Shown here piece after piece: positions 25,122-39,962 of a stretch of 64,000 nucleotides of DNA (positions are counted from its first letter, which is position 1; each line of letters begins with the position of its first letter). Below the pieces are notes generated by a model. It was not told the origin of the DNA. It searched no databases and was given only the letters and a program-made list of their open reading frames with translations. Made by a program: the position numbers and the translations under genes. Source of the DNA: Pegea sp. RAD2-039 (taxonomy: Eukaryota > Chordata > Thaliacea > Salpida > Salpidae); assembly GCA_034620365.1 (NCBI GenBank), contig JAQGEQ010000363.1:868001-932000 (forward strand). Reading direction: 5' to 3'.

Positions 25122-25400
25122 ATGTCAGTCTTCACTTACTAGTTGATGTATACTTTGTACAATATTTGCTATTCACAATTTCAATTTTCTCGACTTTTTT
25201 GGCTTTTATTGGTTTTGGCTTTATCAGAATTTGGTTAAATTGAGTTTCATAATAAATTAAAAAAAGATTTATTCATAAAGAGAGAGTTGAATATAGAAGA
25301 TGTTTGTTCAGTGCATAGTTAGAATAATTAAAAGCTGTAAAAATTATTCTATAGTCGATAACACAAAAGACTTTAAACAATAATTGAAATAATTTCTCTT

Positions 25401-28091
25401 TTAATTAATGTCTTCTTTGAACTGAACATCTTTAAAATATTTAGTTGAAATAAATCCGTGTTCATCTCCAGGACATAAAACAACTCCATTCAATGAAACA
25501 TAAAACTTCAAACCATCTAAAAAAAGATTTTGCTACAAATTCTTACAGCAATTCTCATATCAAAACCTTTCAAAGATTTCTCTAAATCAATATAAATGAA
25601 TAAGTCACATGTTGACCGCATGCCACTGATGACGTCATTTGAAACACCAGGTAGTGATGTAGTCAGGTGAATATGGTTTCGCTAAAATGTAAATAAACTT
25701 TAAGAGAAATATTTTGCTCAAATGTAATAGTATCTTTCAACTTGTCTTCGGTGTAATCCTTTTTCTGAAATACTTTTCCAAAACTTTTTATAAGTTCCAT
25801 GTACAAGTGTCGAGTAAAGTTGAAAGTCCTTAATTTCTTGTAAATTCAATTTTTCAACCTACGAAGAGGTTTGGTTAATAATTGTTTATTGACGATATAA
25901 TAGTTAACTTGTTAATGTGATTTAATTCATAAAACAATTTTATCACATAATTAGAAATAAATATTAAGTTTTTTTTATTATATAAGAAAATATTTGATAT
26001 TAAATAAGAGAATTGATCAAAAACCTGTTTAAATATTTGATATGATTTCAACACAAGTGAAATTGCCCACAAAAACCAAAAACAACTTTTCATTGGTAAA
26101 AATTTTCACGTAGTAAAATGTTCAGCAACGAATTTGTTGTTTGAGTTTTAATTCATAAAATTTTACCTTAATACTATGACCTTGTAAAGCACGAATCTTT
26201 TTTTTGCCATTTTCATTTGTGATGATTTCAAATCGTTTTTTATCATTTAAATCAACTATTTTGTGAATAACTTCATCTGTTGCGTGCAATGTATTTTTAA
26301 AATGAGCTTGTTGAACTATATCATCAATTAATAGAAATCCATCTACAAATATATTCGACTAATTAAAATGAAACAAATTATCATTCACAAACCGTCGCCA
26401 ACTTCAAATCCAAACTTATTGTGACGTAGGGCAGCCGTGAGCGCTTTCGAAATCCGAACTTCATGTTTATTTAAACTCTTTTTCTTTAGTAATGATCTGT
26501 AGAAGATTTACAAAAGACCTATTTGCTGATCAATTCTTTAAATAAGTTTTTCATTATTTTATTGGATTTTAGAAAAATAACTTTTTAGTGTTTAAGGTTC
26601 ATCACCCTTAATGATTCAAACCCGGGATTTTTGAAGCTAATATCAAAAGTCCTATCAAGATCAAATAATAAAAAAAATTCGTGAAATACTTCAGAATTGA
26701 AGAAGTTTCCTGAAGTTCTTTTTCTGTAACATAAAGTTGTTCAAACTGAAAAACCAACAAATCAAGACTCACTTTCATTTTCATTTTTCATCACTTTTTC
26801 AGATTTTTTATCTTTCTGATCTTTTATGACATCAACAAGAGTCCTGCTAGAGCCAGAAGACCCAAAAACTGAATCATATCTTCGAGACTTATCCCAAACT
26901 ATTTCTTGATTGTATTTAAAATACTGAATTCGGTGTTGAGGGATTGCTAAAGTTGAAGCATCCACTGATGAAAGATCTGAGTCCCAATCAAAAAGATCAA
27001 AAGATGATTCGACGGTTCCAAGAAATCGATCCAAGTATCCAACAACAACTGCATCCACATCCAACTGATCATCCCATTTGAATCTGTTGAAGATAAGGAT
27101 CAGATCACACAAGAGTCCTAAAAGATTTCTGCAGAGAAATTTTCTAATCCAAAGAAAATTTTGATGACAATTGTTCATCTTATTTTTAGCAAAATACTTT
27201 TAATAAACTCAAAAGTTAGTTCTTAAAAATATAAAAAAATAACCTTTTTAACCTAAATTAATTTATCTAAATTGTTCATCAAATAAAACTTCTATTACCT
27301 GTTGATAACATCTCTTGTAGTTTTCATTGAAGGTTTTTTACTTGATGAAAATTCATTTAAATTGTTTGTTTCTGAAAATTTAAACTTTAAAAGTAATATA
27401 TCACATATATGACATTTTTTAGTTTAGAGTTAAAGTACAAGAAAGCATTTGAGAACTTTATTTTGTAAAAATTACATTTTGTGCTTTAAGAATAATCATT
27501 TTTTAATTTGTTAAAATTTCACAATAGTTTTTGAACTATGAATAAATTCATGTACAATTCAATATACCACTTTTAATATTATTCATAGAATTTCCATTTT
27601 CTTTGAAATGTTTCTCATATACAGCTTTATAAGATTCCCAAATAAATTCTATTTGTTGAGAAATTGGAACAGAATGTTTTGGAAAGTTTGTTTCAACAAA
27701 AACTTCCATCAACTCTTTTGCTAAATCATCACTGTGGTTTGGAAATGAATATTCCATAAAATTTTCACGACCTTGTGATAAGAAGTCAAAAGTTAAAAAG
27801 TGGATTCCTCAAAATACAATTGATTTAATAATCATTTAAATTGAATGAAAAAGAAATCAACAAAATCTTGATTTAGTCAAAAAAAATTTTGTACAAAAAA
27901 ATTAGAAAAATTTTAAGAATCAGAACTTCACCATTTATCCAAAAGTCGATACAACATTTAGAGTTGTGAAAATCTTTCAATGAAAGTTTTGAAGTTTGAT
28001 TCTGCAAAGGTTGAAAATAGACAATTTGACAAATTGCTTTTTGATTCTTTTCAAAATCTTGAATCAAACTTTTCAAGTCATCACTACTCAT
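25401..28091 (-). CDS. MJ1316 domain fused to KptA/Tpt1 RNA 2'-phosphotransferase
   Basis: Exons in reading order: 28091-27932, 27771-27568, 27371-27299, 27083-26795, 26746-26606, 26483-26393, 26342-26167, 25858-25742, 25681-25567, 25516-25401; 1482 nt, 493 aa. Residues 1-120 are an unrecognised domain. About 140-235 is an MJ1316 (DUF504) RNA-end-recognition domain: T-R-D-V-I-N-R-F-K-W-D, V-V-G-Y-L-D-R-F-L-G, I-P-Q-H-R-I-Q-Y-F, V-W-D-K-S-R-R. The C-terminal 200 residues are a Tpt1 matching human TRPT1 end to end, with L-R-H, R-A-L-Q-G-H-S, L-V-H-G-T, H-L-T and S-G-M-R-S. Tpt1 moves a 2'-phosphate from RNA to NAD+. The exon with L-R-H has no in-frame start, so it needs upstream exons, which favours one fused gene. 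The junction is uncertain: an alternative joins 26794-to-26690 in another frame to an acceptor at 26496. Both keep the frame open. Confidence 0.85.
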
Positions 28092-30661
28092 CTTATTTTA
28101 CTGAAATTTATGTTAAATCTCCTTATTGCTTTTATATAAAAATAAAAACTTACAAAATTATCTAAAAGTTTGTAAAAGATAAAGTTTGTTGGGAAATTTT
28201 AACTTTGAATAAAAATACTGGTTTCTAAACATATATTAAATCTTTTCAAATATATTTTTAATAATACTTAAACAATTTTTAAATTACAACATTTCACATC
28301 GACAAGTTTTTATTAAAATAATTGGGTTTAAGCTATTACCAGCAAATAATTGATTTTGAAAGCATCAAATGTTTGTCTCTTAGATACATTGAAGAAAACT
28401 GGTGCAATTATGTCACCATAGGGAACTCCCCTAACTTGTATGCACTTAATTTGTACCTTTGCAAACTTCAGGTTTTAATGGCATTGAAAGTAATCTTTAA
28501 ATCATAAAAACAAAATTATTAAGATATTTGATAAAAACCAAAAATGCATTCATTAAATGACATTCATTTTTTTATTGTTTAGTAAAACCAATGTTTTCAA
28601 CATTTGGTATTTTATTCAAATTCTTACAGCTTTCAATGCATTTATTTGTTTGTTAATTTGAAACAATAAAGAAGAATGTCTGAAAAGAGTTCCTCTCGCT
28701 AACACCCATTCTCAAAAATTATTAAATTATTTTTCTAAAAATGGTATCTCTAATTGATCTAAGAAAATATTTTTTAGAATCATTATTTCAGAGTTTAAAT
28801 TGTTACTTCTTCAAATTTCCATCAGTTGTTATGAAATGTGTAAAAATAAAATAATTTTTCAACTTTCACTAACTTTGCATTCTGATTTTTAAATCTACTG
28901 CAGCAAATATTAATACAATTGGTTGAAATTCAACTGGAAGATATTCAAACTTCCTGTTTTTAGTTTTACAAACATCTTTTAGAATAATCATTCTGAGTCA
29001 TTTACAGTGAAAAATCAAAAGTGTAATAAAAAGTTAAAAAAAGGTTTTTATCCACCACAATCACAATGCCGATTTATATAAACGTTTCGAATAAATCATT
29101 ATAATAATATTCCTTTCTTAAAAGTGTCTCAGTAGCTTAACATTAATCATAAAATTTTTCTCTTTTAAAAGTGTGATCTTCAGCACTTTATTTGGTTAAG
29201 TTTCTTTTGCAGCTTAAAATAAATTTAAAATAAAATTTGTGGCCAGAAAAAGAAGTATTTGTTTAATTAAGTTGTTAATTTCTTTCTAAACAATGAGTAA
29301 ATTATAAATAAATTATACTTTTAACAAATAATCTTCTGAATCACATAAAGTTGCTTCAAGTACAACTTAAAGAGAAAAGGATTGTTTACTTTAAACTTAA
29401 ACTTTTCAATGAGTTTCTCTCTATTTATGCATGACTGAACGTTCGACCATTAAAAGGTGTGTAGGTACTATATAATAGTAGTGATCGATTCAATCTTTCA
29501 GAGTTCAGTAGAAAGTTAACTGAAAACCAAACCTGATTAATTGAAGAATCTCTAGTCTTATCAAGTTTTATTAAATGCTGTAAAATAAACTTATATATTA
29601 CGAATCAGTTTGTTGTATTTACGAAGGTATTTAAAAATCACCTTAAGTTTTTTTAGAATTGGTTTAAAGTTTATTCAAAGCAACCATCGCAACCTGAAAC
29701 GAAAATTTGGTCGGAAAGTTTTTTCACTTTAAATTTCAAATTTCTATGTTTTAAATTCTAGAAAAACATTAATGAAAAAATTCTCGTTTTAGATGTTTAT
29801 TGTGTTGAAAGATTTTGGTAAAGAAGTAGAAAAACTATTTGTAAATTTGTGAAAGTATCATGAAAATTTCAGCATTAAATTTTTGTAATAAATCCAATCA
29901 ATTTTTTCAACTTTCTTTCCTATTTTTGCAAAAAATTATTCAATATTTGAGTGTGATTGTATCTTTGCAAACTTTTCAGGGACTAGATAAATATAAACAG
30001 TTTATTCCATACAATTCCTTTCATTTACAACAGTTGACTTTCTATTGATTTAAAAACTTTTCACTAAAATATTTTTGATTTATTACTTCTTTAAGCAAGT
30101 AGAAAAATGGTTTAAAGAACAATTCTTTGTTCGAATTTCGTTGTTTAAGTTTTAATTTTGTATAAAGCTTTTTTACTAATAGAAAATTAAACTACTATTT
30201 TCATTTTATTTATACAATTTGATCAGCTTTTTAAACTGGTTGGAAATCAATTTGGTTTTAGGAAGCTACTTCTTAGTGACTAGAAAATATTCATCTTTTG
30301 ATTGTAAAACTCAGAGGGAGAAAAAAATTCTTGAAAACTTAAGGTGTGTCTCTTATGATGATAACGAGTTATAAATCAGTATTAATTTTCATTTCAATTC
30401 ATATCAAGCACAGAAATATTTGAATTTCATCAGGAATTTGAATAGATAACAAATCAGCCTTAAATAATATTATTTCTAGTTTCAGAGCAAATTATTATGA
30501 AAAGTTCAAAAATATTTTACATTAAGCTGAGTTTTAGTAAATATAGGGTTTGCCCTTCGGATTACAATCGAATATTTCTTATATCGAAGTTTTAAGGTTT
30601 AGCCATTTGAAATTTATTGTGTTATGTAACCGTAAACTTCTTTTGAAGGTCTTAAAAGATA
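28092..30661. other. intergenic between KptA fusion gene and MMP B
   Basis: Divergent promoters of the two flanking genes should lie here. The second copy of the dispersed repeat is at 28640-28722. Otherwise AT-rich with short chance open frames only. Confidence 0.4.
28640..28722 (-). repeat. dispersed repeat copy 2
   Basis: It shares with 4903-4985 the ordered blocks AATAAA-GCGAAGG/GAAGAA, TGTCTGAAAAGAG (copy 1: TGCCTGAAGAGAG), CTCGCTAACA (copy 1: CCCGCTAACA) and CATTCTCA. The copies differ by several substitutions and small gaps, so they are separate old insertions of one family. Confidence 0.5.
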
Positions 30662-33573
30662 ATGGTTCGCGTTTTTTATTTGGAAACTATATTTTTGATA
30701 ATATGCTCTGTATCTGTAAAAGCTTTTCCAAAGGCAGACCAAAGTAAATTTGCAAAGCGTGCAGCGGACAAAGTTCCTCAAATTAGTCTGAAGAGTGCTG
30801 CAGTAAGTTCTTCGTATTTTTAGGAGGATTAATACAATAGAAATAAAACGAAATATTTTACAAAGTAATCGTTTTATGTTAAACTTATCAAAGTTTTTAA
30901 TTACCTATTAGCTGTTATTAGTAACTGTAATCGATTAGAATAATTATTAATCAATTTTATTTCTTTTTTTATGTTAACAATTCTTTATTTTTATAATTTA
31001 ACTAAAGTGGACACACTCGCAAACATTACTAATTTTTTCAGACTTATCTAGCGAACTTTGGTTACCTTTCAAAGTCACAAACAAAATCTGTAACAAATGG
31101 AGGATTACTGGATGCACGAACCTTTGCTGAATCTATCAGGTTTTACAAAATCTTTAAAATAAATATCAAAAACGTTAAAATTATTTGGCAGTAAACTGCA
31201 ACTGATGTATGGATTAGAGCCAACCGGAAGATTAGATGATGAAACAATGAAGATGATGGCTAAGCCTCGGTGTGGAGTAGAGGATACTGCTGGAGTATCT
31301 CAGATGATGAATGAAGGTTTGTGAGTTTGAAAACTTAATTTAGTAAAATTTAAGAATATCTGTAACCAGATCATCATATTGGGAGCAAATTTGATAATAA
31401 AAAAGCGAGAAAGAGGTATAACAAAAGAAGAAGGATGAGAAACTCTCGTCGAAGACCAAGATCAATTGATGAAGATCAAGCGAAGAGTAGAAGCAAACGT
31501 TACAGCTTAACTGGTTCGAATTTCAATTAAGCTTTTTAATGTAAAAAAATCTTGATTTTCTAAATATCGAAAATAGATTCTGTTTGGAGTAAAAAGAATT
31601 TGGTTTACAAAATACGCAACTATACTCCTGATATGTCTCGTTCTCAAGTTGATAAATCGATGGCTGAGTGAGTTGAAATGTTGGTTTTTATATCGATTAA
31701 CTTGATAAGTTTATCTAATTACTTTAAACATCTTTTAAAACCAACAAATTTCCAGTGCATTGAAATTATGGAGTGATGTTTCAAAGTTGACATTTACAAA
31801 AGCAGAGGGTGACCAAGATGGCGATATTAATATCAGCTTTGGAAGTGGAAACCATGGTGATGGGTATCCATTTGATGGTCGCGGTAATTTGAAAAAAAAA
31901 ACTAAAAAATTCATTCGTCAACAATAGTAGCAATACAATCAAGTCACAAAAGATTTGCAAAATCATTTCTTTGCTATTTAATTCATCAAATGGAATTTAA
32001 TCCATTATAATTCTCTGTTTATTTTGGGGGCTTTTAAAATGAGTTCATCACAAATTTTTTTATACAAATATAGACCTGAACCTTAAATATGATTATTTTT
32101 TAGGAAATATCTTGGCTCATGCTTTCTTCCCAGAAAATGGAGAAGCTCACTTTGATGAAGATGAACAATTTGATTATGAAGATGGGGAAGGTATTTTATA
32201 TTCATTTTCTTTAATTATTTTGAAAACTTTTTTGTGTTCAGGTGTAAATCTGCGGATTGTTGCTGCGCATGAGTTTGGACATTCTTTAGGATTAGCTCAT
32301 TCCAATGTTGCTAACTCTTTAATGGCTCCAGTGTACCAAGGATATGTAAAAGATTATGAGCTCCATCAAGATGATATAACAGCAATTCAACAGCTTTATG
32401 GTTAGATATTTCAAAGAATCTTCAAACTTTTTTCTATTAACTTTTGAAAATATTTTTTTTCAAAACTTCAGGTAAAATTAAACGAAGAGAAGAAATTGAT
32501 CCTACTACTTCGCCCTACACTGTTCCCACCACATCAGTAGCTCCAAAACCTGGTGTTGATATTTGTACAAAAGAAACATCATTCGATGCTGCTTTTTATG
32601 GTAACTGCTAACGTATTTGAGACAAATAAAATCTGAATTTAGTGTTTTATAGATGACAAGGTCTCTTCTTTGTATGCTTTCAAAGGAAAGCAGTTCTGGA
32701 AGTTTGACAAAGAAGGAAGATTCAATGGACATCCTCAACTAATCAGTGATTATTGGCGAGAACTTAGAGGAAATATTGATGCAGTCGCTCATTCTAAAAA
32801 TACTGAGAGAACTTATTTCTTTAAAGGTATGCGAAACTAAAGAGACAACATCGTTGATTGATGATTTCTAATTTTATAAATTTTGATTTTTTGACAAATT
32901 TTGTGTTTAATTGAAATAAATTGTTTTTAGGTGATAAGATCTACAGATATCACAAGTTCAACTTGGAAAGGGGTTTCCCTATGCCCTTGTCCTCTTTAAA
33001 ACTACCTAAAAACGTTGATGCTGCATTTCAATGGAACCTAGATGGACTTTTTTACGTTTTTAAAAGTAAGTTTTGCTTTCTATATGAATATCAAATTTAC
33101 TTCTTAAAACAATTTTATGATTTTTCGAATAATCTTTTGTAGAAAAGAATTACTTCAGATTCGATGAATATCAACAATATGATGGCCGTAAAAGATATTC
33201 GCATAGGAGAATAGGAAGACATTGGCTAGGAGTTCCCAACAATTTAGATGGTGCAATTCAATGGGGAGACGGTATAGTGTTTAATATTGAGATGAATTTT
33301 CAATTATTTATAGTTTTAATTTTATACATTTGTTTTGTAGAGACTCATTTGTTTAAAGACAACCAAATATACAAATTTGATAACAAGAAATTAGAAGTTG
33401 CAAGGAACTATCCAAAGAATTTAATGAAATACTTTATTCGCTGCCCAAACTCAAAAAGTAATTCATATTTGATATTTTTTAAAGTTTTTATTATAAATCA
33501 TCAACTTTTTCTAGGTCAACCTCTAAAATTTAGAAAGAGGAGATCACGTAATCAAACAAGCAGAAAGTCTTAA
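30662..33573 (+). CDS. matrix metalloprotease B, MMP19/28-like, paralogue of A
   Basis: Fourteen coding exons (30662-30802, 31042-31139, 31192-31316, 31370-31513, 31577-31667, 31756-31883, 32104-32190, 32242-32400, 32472-32600, 32653-32826, 32931-33065, 33143-33271, 33341-33457, 33515-33573) give 1716 nt, 571 aa. Architecture equals MMP A: signal peptide, propeptide, switch P-R-C-G-V-E-D, basic linker with R-S-K-R furin site, [18 protein letters not shown] Met-turn, hinge with T-S-P and T-T-S runs, hemopexin blades bounded by D-I-C and F-I-R-C, and a Lys/Arg-rich tail. G-D-K-I-Y-R-Y in blade 2 parallels G-D-K-V-W-R-Y of human MMP19. Ten of its 14 coding exons have exactly the length of those of A, so the two are duplicates. 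They lie in the same orientation on either side of the KptA gene. Exons are more AT-rich than in A. Confidence 0.93.
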
Positions 33574-34833
33574 AATCACATCATCTATTTCTAATTACTT
33601 GGAATTATTACTTTTCAGTCTCAGTTTTTTTTTTACTTTCATATAAATAGTTTTTTTTTTGACATTTCGCTTTTTCATTTCTTTTATTTTGCACAAATTG
33701 TATTTTATCTTATTAAAATCGAAACATTTTTATATTGCAAATATTTGACTTAACAAATAACAATTTCTAATTATAATTAGTCACAAATAGTAATTACTCT
33801 AACAGCATTTTAATAGTTCTAATCATTTCATTAACTTAATGTCGTACTATAAAAAAGCTTTTTAACAATTTTGGTGATTTATTTTAGGAAAGTAAAAAAG
33901 TTTAAAGTTTTATTCATAGTTTAAAAAGCTAGAAGAAAAAACTCTTTCAGATAAGGACCACCAAGTCTTATTTAAATACTTTTAATAAAACGAGAATGAA
34001 TGAAAAGAGGCAATTAATCGTTGAAATATCGAAAATATATTCAGTTAAGAATAACTTTAAAACATTGAAGATCTGTTTTTTTTGAAGTTACAAACGTAAA
34101 AATCTGGATGAAGCTAATTAATAATTCATATAAAAACCTTTACAGTAAAATATTTGATAAAGTTTTATTTATTTGGAAAAAATTAGATTGGAACTTTGAT
34201 AGTCGAAAACATGTGAAGATGATTGCATGACCAAAGCAACTTTCTATAAAATATATTTCTTAATAAAAATAAATAGCTGAATGATTCGTATCAACGGCTA
34301 AACTTGGAATCTTCAGAAGCTTAAAGTTCATTTATTTTAGCCAAAATAATTCATTGTTATATGAATAAACTTAAATGTAAATTTAAGCTTCCTCAATGCT
34401 ACAAATAAATAGTTTTTGGGAGAAAATATTTGTAAGGTAAAAGAATAATGTAAAAATTCAATATTCATACACAAAGAATTGAACTAAATATTTTTATCAG
34501 TCAAAATATTACTAAACAGTTATTTGATGAATTTGTTCTATATTAGAGTTTCAAAAAGCTTTTGTTTGATCATGTTTAACAACGAAGACATAAAGGTTTG
34601 AAGGTGATGAGGAACTTTTATAACAGCTTTGTTTTATGACAGTTATCATCCATATTCTAACTGCATTATGATATTTATAGAAAAATATCATTCTGTTTTG
34701 ACTAAATTTAAATGTACAGAATATTCCTATATGCTGATAATGTGATTATATACTTCTTATAATGTATAGTTTACTAAATAAAATTAGAAAGTAATAGATA
34801 AAGTAATTTTCATCAGTTTTCAAAGATGTAAAA
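33574..34833. other. convergent intergenic region MMP B / YIPF3
   Basis: 3' ends of both genes meet here. AT-rich with homopolymer T runs; no other feature seen. Confidence 0.4.
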
Positions 34834-36552
<1,719 letters not shown>

Positions 36553-39500
36553 AATTTATTTACATTTAAACCTAAAAAATACAAGATGAAAAATGTTAAT
36601 TGTCATTATTAGTTGAAATGAGTTTAAAATATCATCAGATATCTATTAGAATATACAATAATAATCAATAAAAACATTTTAACATGAAATATTTGTTTTT
36701 TAATTAAAAACAAAATATAAATATTTTAAAGAAATTCAAATCAGTTGTTTAGTGGTAATAATCAAAATATTTAAAATAATGATATCAAATAAAATACTCA
36801 TAAACAACTTTTAATTTTTACAAACTGAAATCTTCTTTAGTTATGAAACTTTTATTTCTGTTTTTTGAAATAAGTAAAATAAAGACAGACTATAGAAAAC
36901 AATTAAAAGATAACTTTAAAATATAAAATGTTTACTTATGTATCCTGAAACAAAAAATTTATCATAAAAAATTATTATTAGTTTATTTTTAAATTTAAGA
37001 GATATTTTAGAAAAATAATGTTAGCTTGTTCAAATACTAGGGAATTATTTATATATCATTATTTTATTGGAAGTTTCTAAAACTAACAAGTCAAAAACAA
37101 TATTACTAAACAAAAATTAAAGTTTTTATTAATTAAAAGTATATTATAAATACAACACCTTACGTTGAAAAAATAACCTTTGAGACTCGACATTCCAATA
37201 TTACGATAACATTGTACTACGAAAACTACAAAATTCTGCATTTTTTTGTGGTTACTTTATATTTTTAAAATTTATTGTAAAATGAGTATACTTAATGAAA
37301 AATAAAGAAAAATAAATGAATTCAAAACTTATAAGTAGTTTGAAAATTTACTTAAAGAAACAATTTTATTTGTAATACTTTTCAAAACGTTTTATTTATC
37401 AAAACTTAATTTTACATTATAAAATCAAACAAAATTGGAGTCTTACACATAAAAATATTGCAAAATTTATTCATTACCTATATTACGTTTTAAAAAAGCG
37501 TAGTCAGAATATATATAAGGCTTGCCAAAAGAGGTAGTAAAAAATAATTGCTCATAATTTTCAATTTCAGAACTTTACGATTCAACTTGATGGTAACTTT
37601 TAAAATACAACTGTTCGTTAAAGTTTTTTAATATTACTTTTTACACAGTTAGCTTAATTAACTTAGGGATCCTGGCTAACCTGTTTACTAAACTTGACTG
37701 ACAACGTACCTCTTCATCTTAACTTAGTAAACTTTAGACTGATCAGAGAATCCTGCATAAACGTGGGTGATAAAACAAAAGAAAATAGAAGTTTTAGTAA
37801 AAGTTTAATCAAGTCGAGCGATAGTTTTGACAAACCACATTCAAGTATCAACTTATAAGTGTTACAGCTTTAAAAGTCAAACAATTTTAGTAAGTAAGAT
37901 AAATCAAAATTTATGAAAATAAAAGAAACAAAAAGCAAGACTCAATTAATATATAAAAGATTTTAGTTTGGTTGCAAGTCACATTCGCCTATGTCGCTCA
38001 CATGATAGTATAAATTAACTCGGCTTATCACCATGATAACATCAACAAGTCGAAGATTTGACTCAAAAACTGGTCACGATTTGACACCCATCTGCATACC
38101 CTCTCTTACCAGAACCACAAACTGCCTCCAATTTAAACCTGAGCCAAATTGGAGATACGAAGATGATGAGGACTATTCGACTATACTTTCAATTTTATGT
38201 AAAAAACTGCTGTTTAGTCAAGTTTTTATAAACATCTTGGTTTTGGCAAACTTCTATTAAAACGAACGTCAGTGTAAGATAAAACAAAGCAACAACTTAT
38301 GTTTGTACTAAAGTTCAAAGTATTACTAAGTTGATTATATTAGACTACTAATGTGTCTTAAAAGATTTGTCTGGATGGTTTTGCTGAGATTGGAGAATAT
38401 GTTTTTATTAGAAAGTTGTGTTTTTGTTATTTCAAACTTTTTAATTATCGTCCTATTTTAAAAATTGATCATTTTTATACGTAGAAAAGAACACTAAATG
38501 AGAAACCTATAACAACCCTAAATATAATTGTGTATTTTGCTAGTTTTCCTTTCTTAGATTTCTAAATTCTTTTTTTTAGTTCAAACGATTTTTAATTCAA
38601 ATCAAAAAAGTAAAGTAGTTAAAAATTGCCTTAAATATTTAAGATTTTTCTAAAATTACATATGATGTACTTATTTATGATAAATTTATGTTTAATACCG
38701 ATCCACAAATTTTTTGTTAGACTTGCGCCCTTATTTCAATCATCAATTATGAGTTGCATAGATGGATGATCTCTATCAGTTTATTGATGTCATCAAAAAG
38801 ATTTAGATGTTACTAAACTTTCTAAATAATTATCCTTATTTTGTAATATAATCTTTATATGAAATTTTCTAATATTTTATTTTTTATCTTTTTGTTAATA
38901 TTATATTTGATATAAAATAAGTTATATATTTTTTTTATTAATTTTTTATGTTTTTTAACCTTTATTATTCTTTACACAAATGTTGACTGGAAATTAAAAA
39001 ACAATAATATATATTTTTAATTATTGAAAAAAGATTTAATTTACTTTTATGCTATTTATTAATCTTATTCAATATATTGCTGTAGATAACAAATTATACA
39101 GCTCTTCTAGCAAACACAAAACAAAATGACTGCAGAAACATAATGAAAAGGTCTTCAGTATCATAGTTTGATTTAATTCATGTATAAGAATGGGAACATT
39201 ACAGAGGTTAAGTAAATACAAGTTATAAATCTGGAAAATTGACAGTATTGTTCTTTACTTGTTGAGGATATTGCTTGAATCATATTTTCTTAACATGATT
39301 TTTACAGAGGTGATAGATTTTGATGTGATGAGGAAGTTAAAAAGTCTTAGTTGCCCAAGAAAGCTGTTAGTTCACTGGGTTATTGATATGTTATTTAAAA
39401 TGTAATAAAGAGAGATTGTTTAAATAATTTTTTAGTTAAAGATTAGTAATGAATGAATGATAACTGCGGTATAATATTTTTTAAGTATTTATTTTTTAGC

Positions 39501-39962
39501 TCATGTAAATAGTATATTTTATAATACTTTTGTTTTATCTTACCGAATCAAGATGTTTCTATTAAACTATAATCAATAAATTGATGTTTATCTTATAGAT
39601 TTTCATCTGGTAAAATTTGATTATATTTAATAAAAATGGTGTTAAAAATAGAAGGGTCTCAAATTGATACCAGCATAAGAAATAATAGGTTTCCAACATG
39701 AAAAGCAAAGTATGAAATATTTCTTATTGAGATTTAATTAGCAATTATATATAATTCCTTTAATTTTATGAGTGCTTAGTAGTTTTTTATTGTATGGTTT
39801 TAATACTCATTTATTTTAGAAGTTATCTTGAAGTATAATCAAAATTAGAAGATTGATTGATTGTCCTGACAGTAGTAAAGTATAGACTTCTAAAAAAGAA
39901 ACTAGTAAGTATTGAATAAGTTTGATCATTAATAAATGTTAAACTTTATTCATTTTTTAGTA
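36553..39962. other. intergenic region upstream of YIPF3
   Basis: AT-rich. A 75-codon open frame at 38033-38260 starts 24 nt after TATAAATT. It has no recognisable family and no splice partner that keeps its frame, so it is not called as a gene. Nothing else supported. Confidence 0.4.

Noticed and set aside
26606-26746. A membrane tail anchor at the end of the MJ1316 protein
   Set aside because: It appears only in the alternative frame at the junction. The preferred frame is hydrophilic and continues in phase into the Tpt1 exons.
38033-38260. 75-codon frame downstream of TATAAATT
   Set aside because: The TATA-like box is too close to the ATG for a normal 5' UTR, and no homology or splice partner was found.
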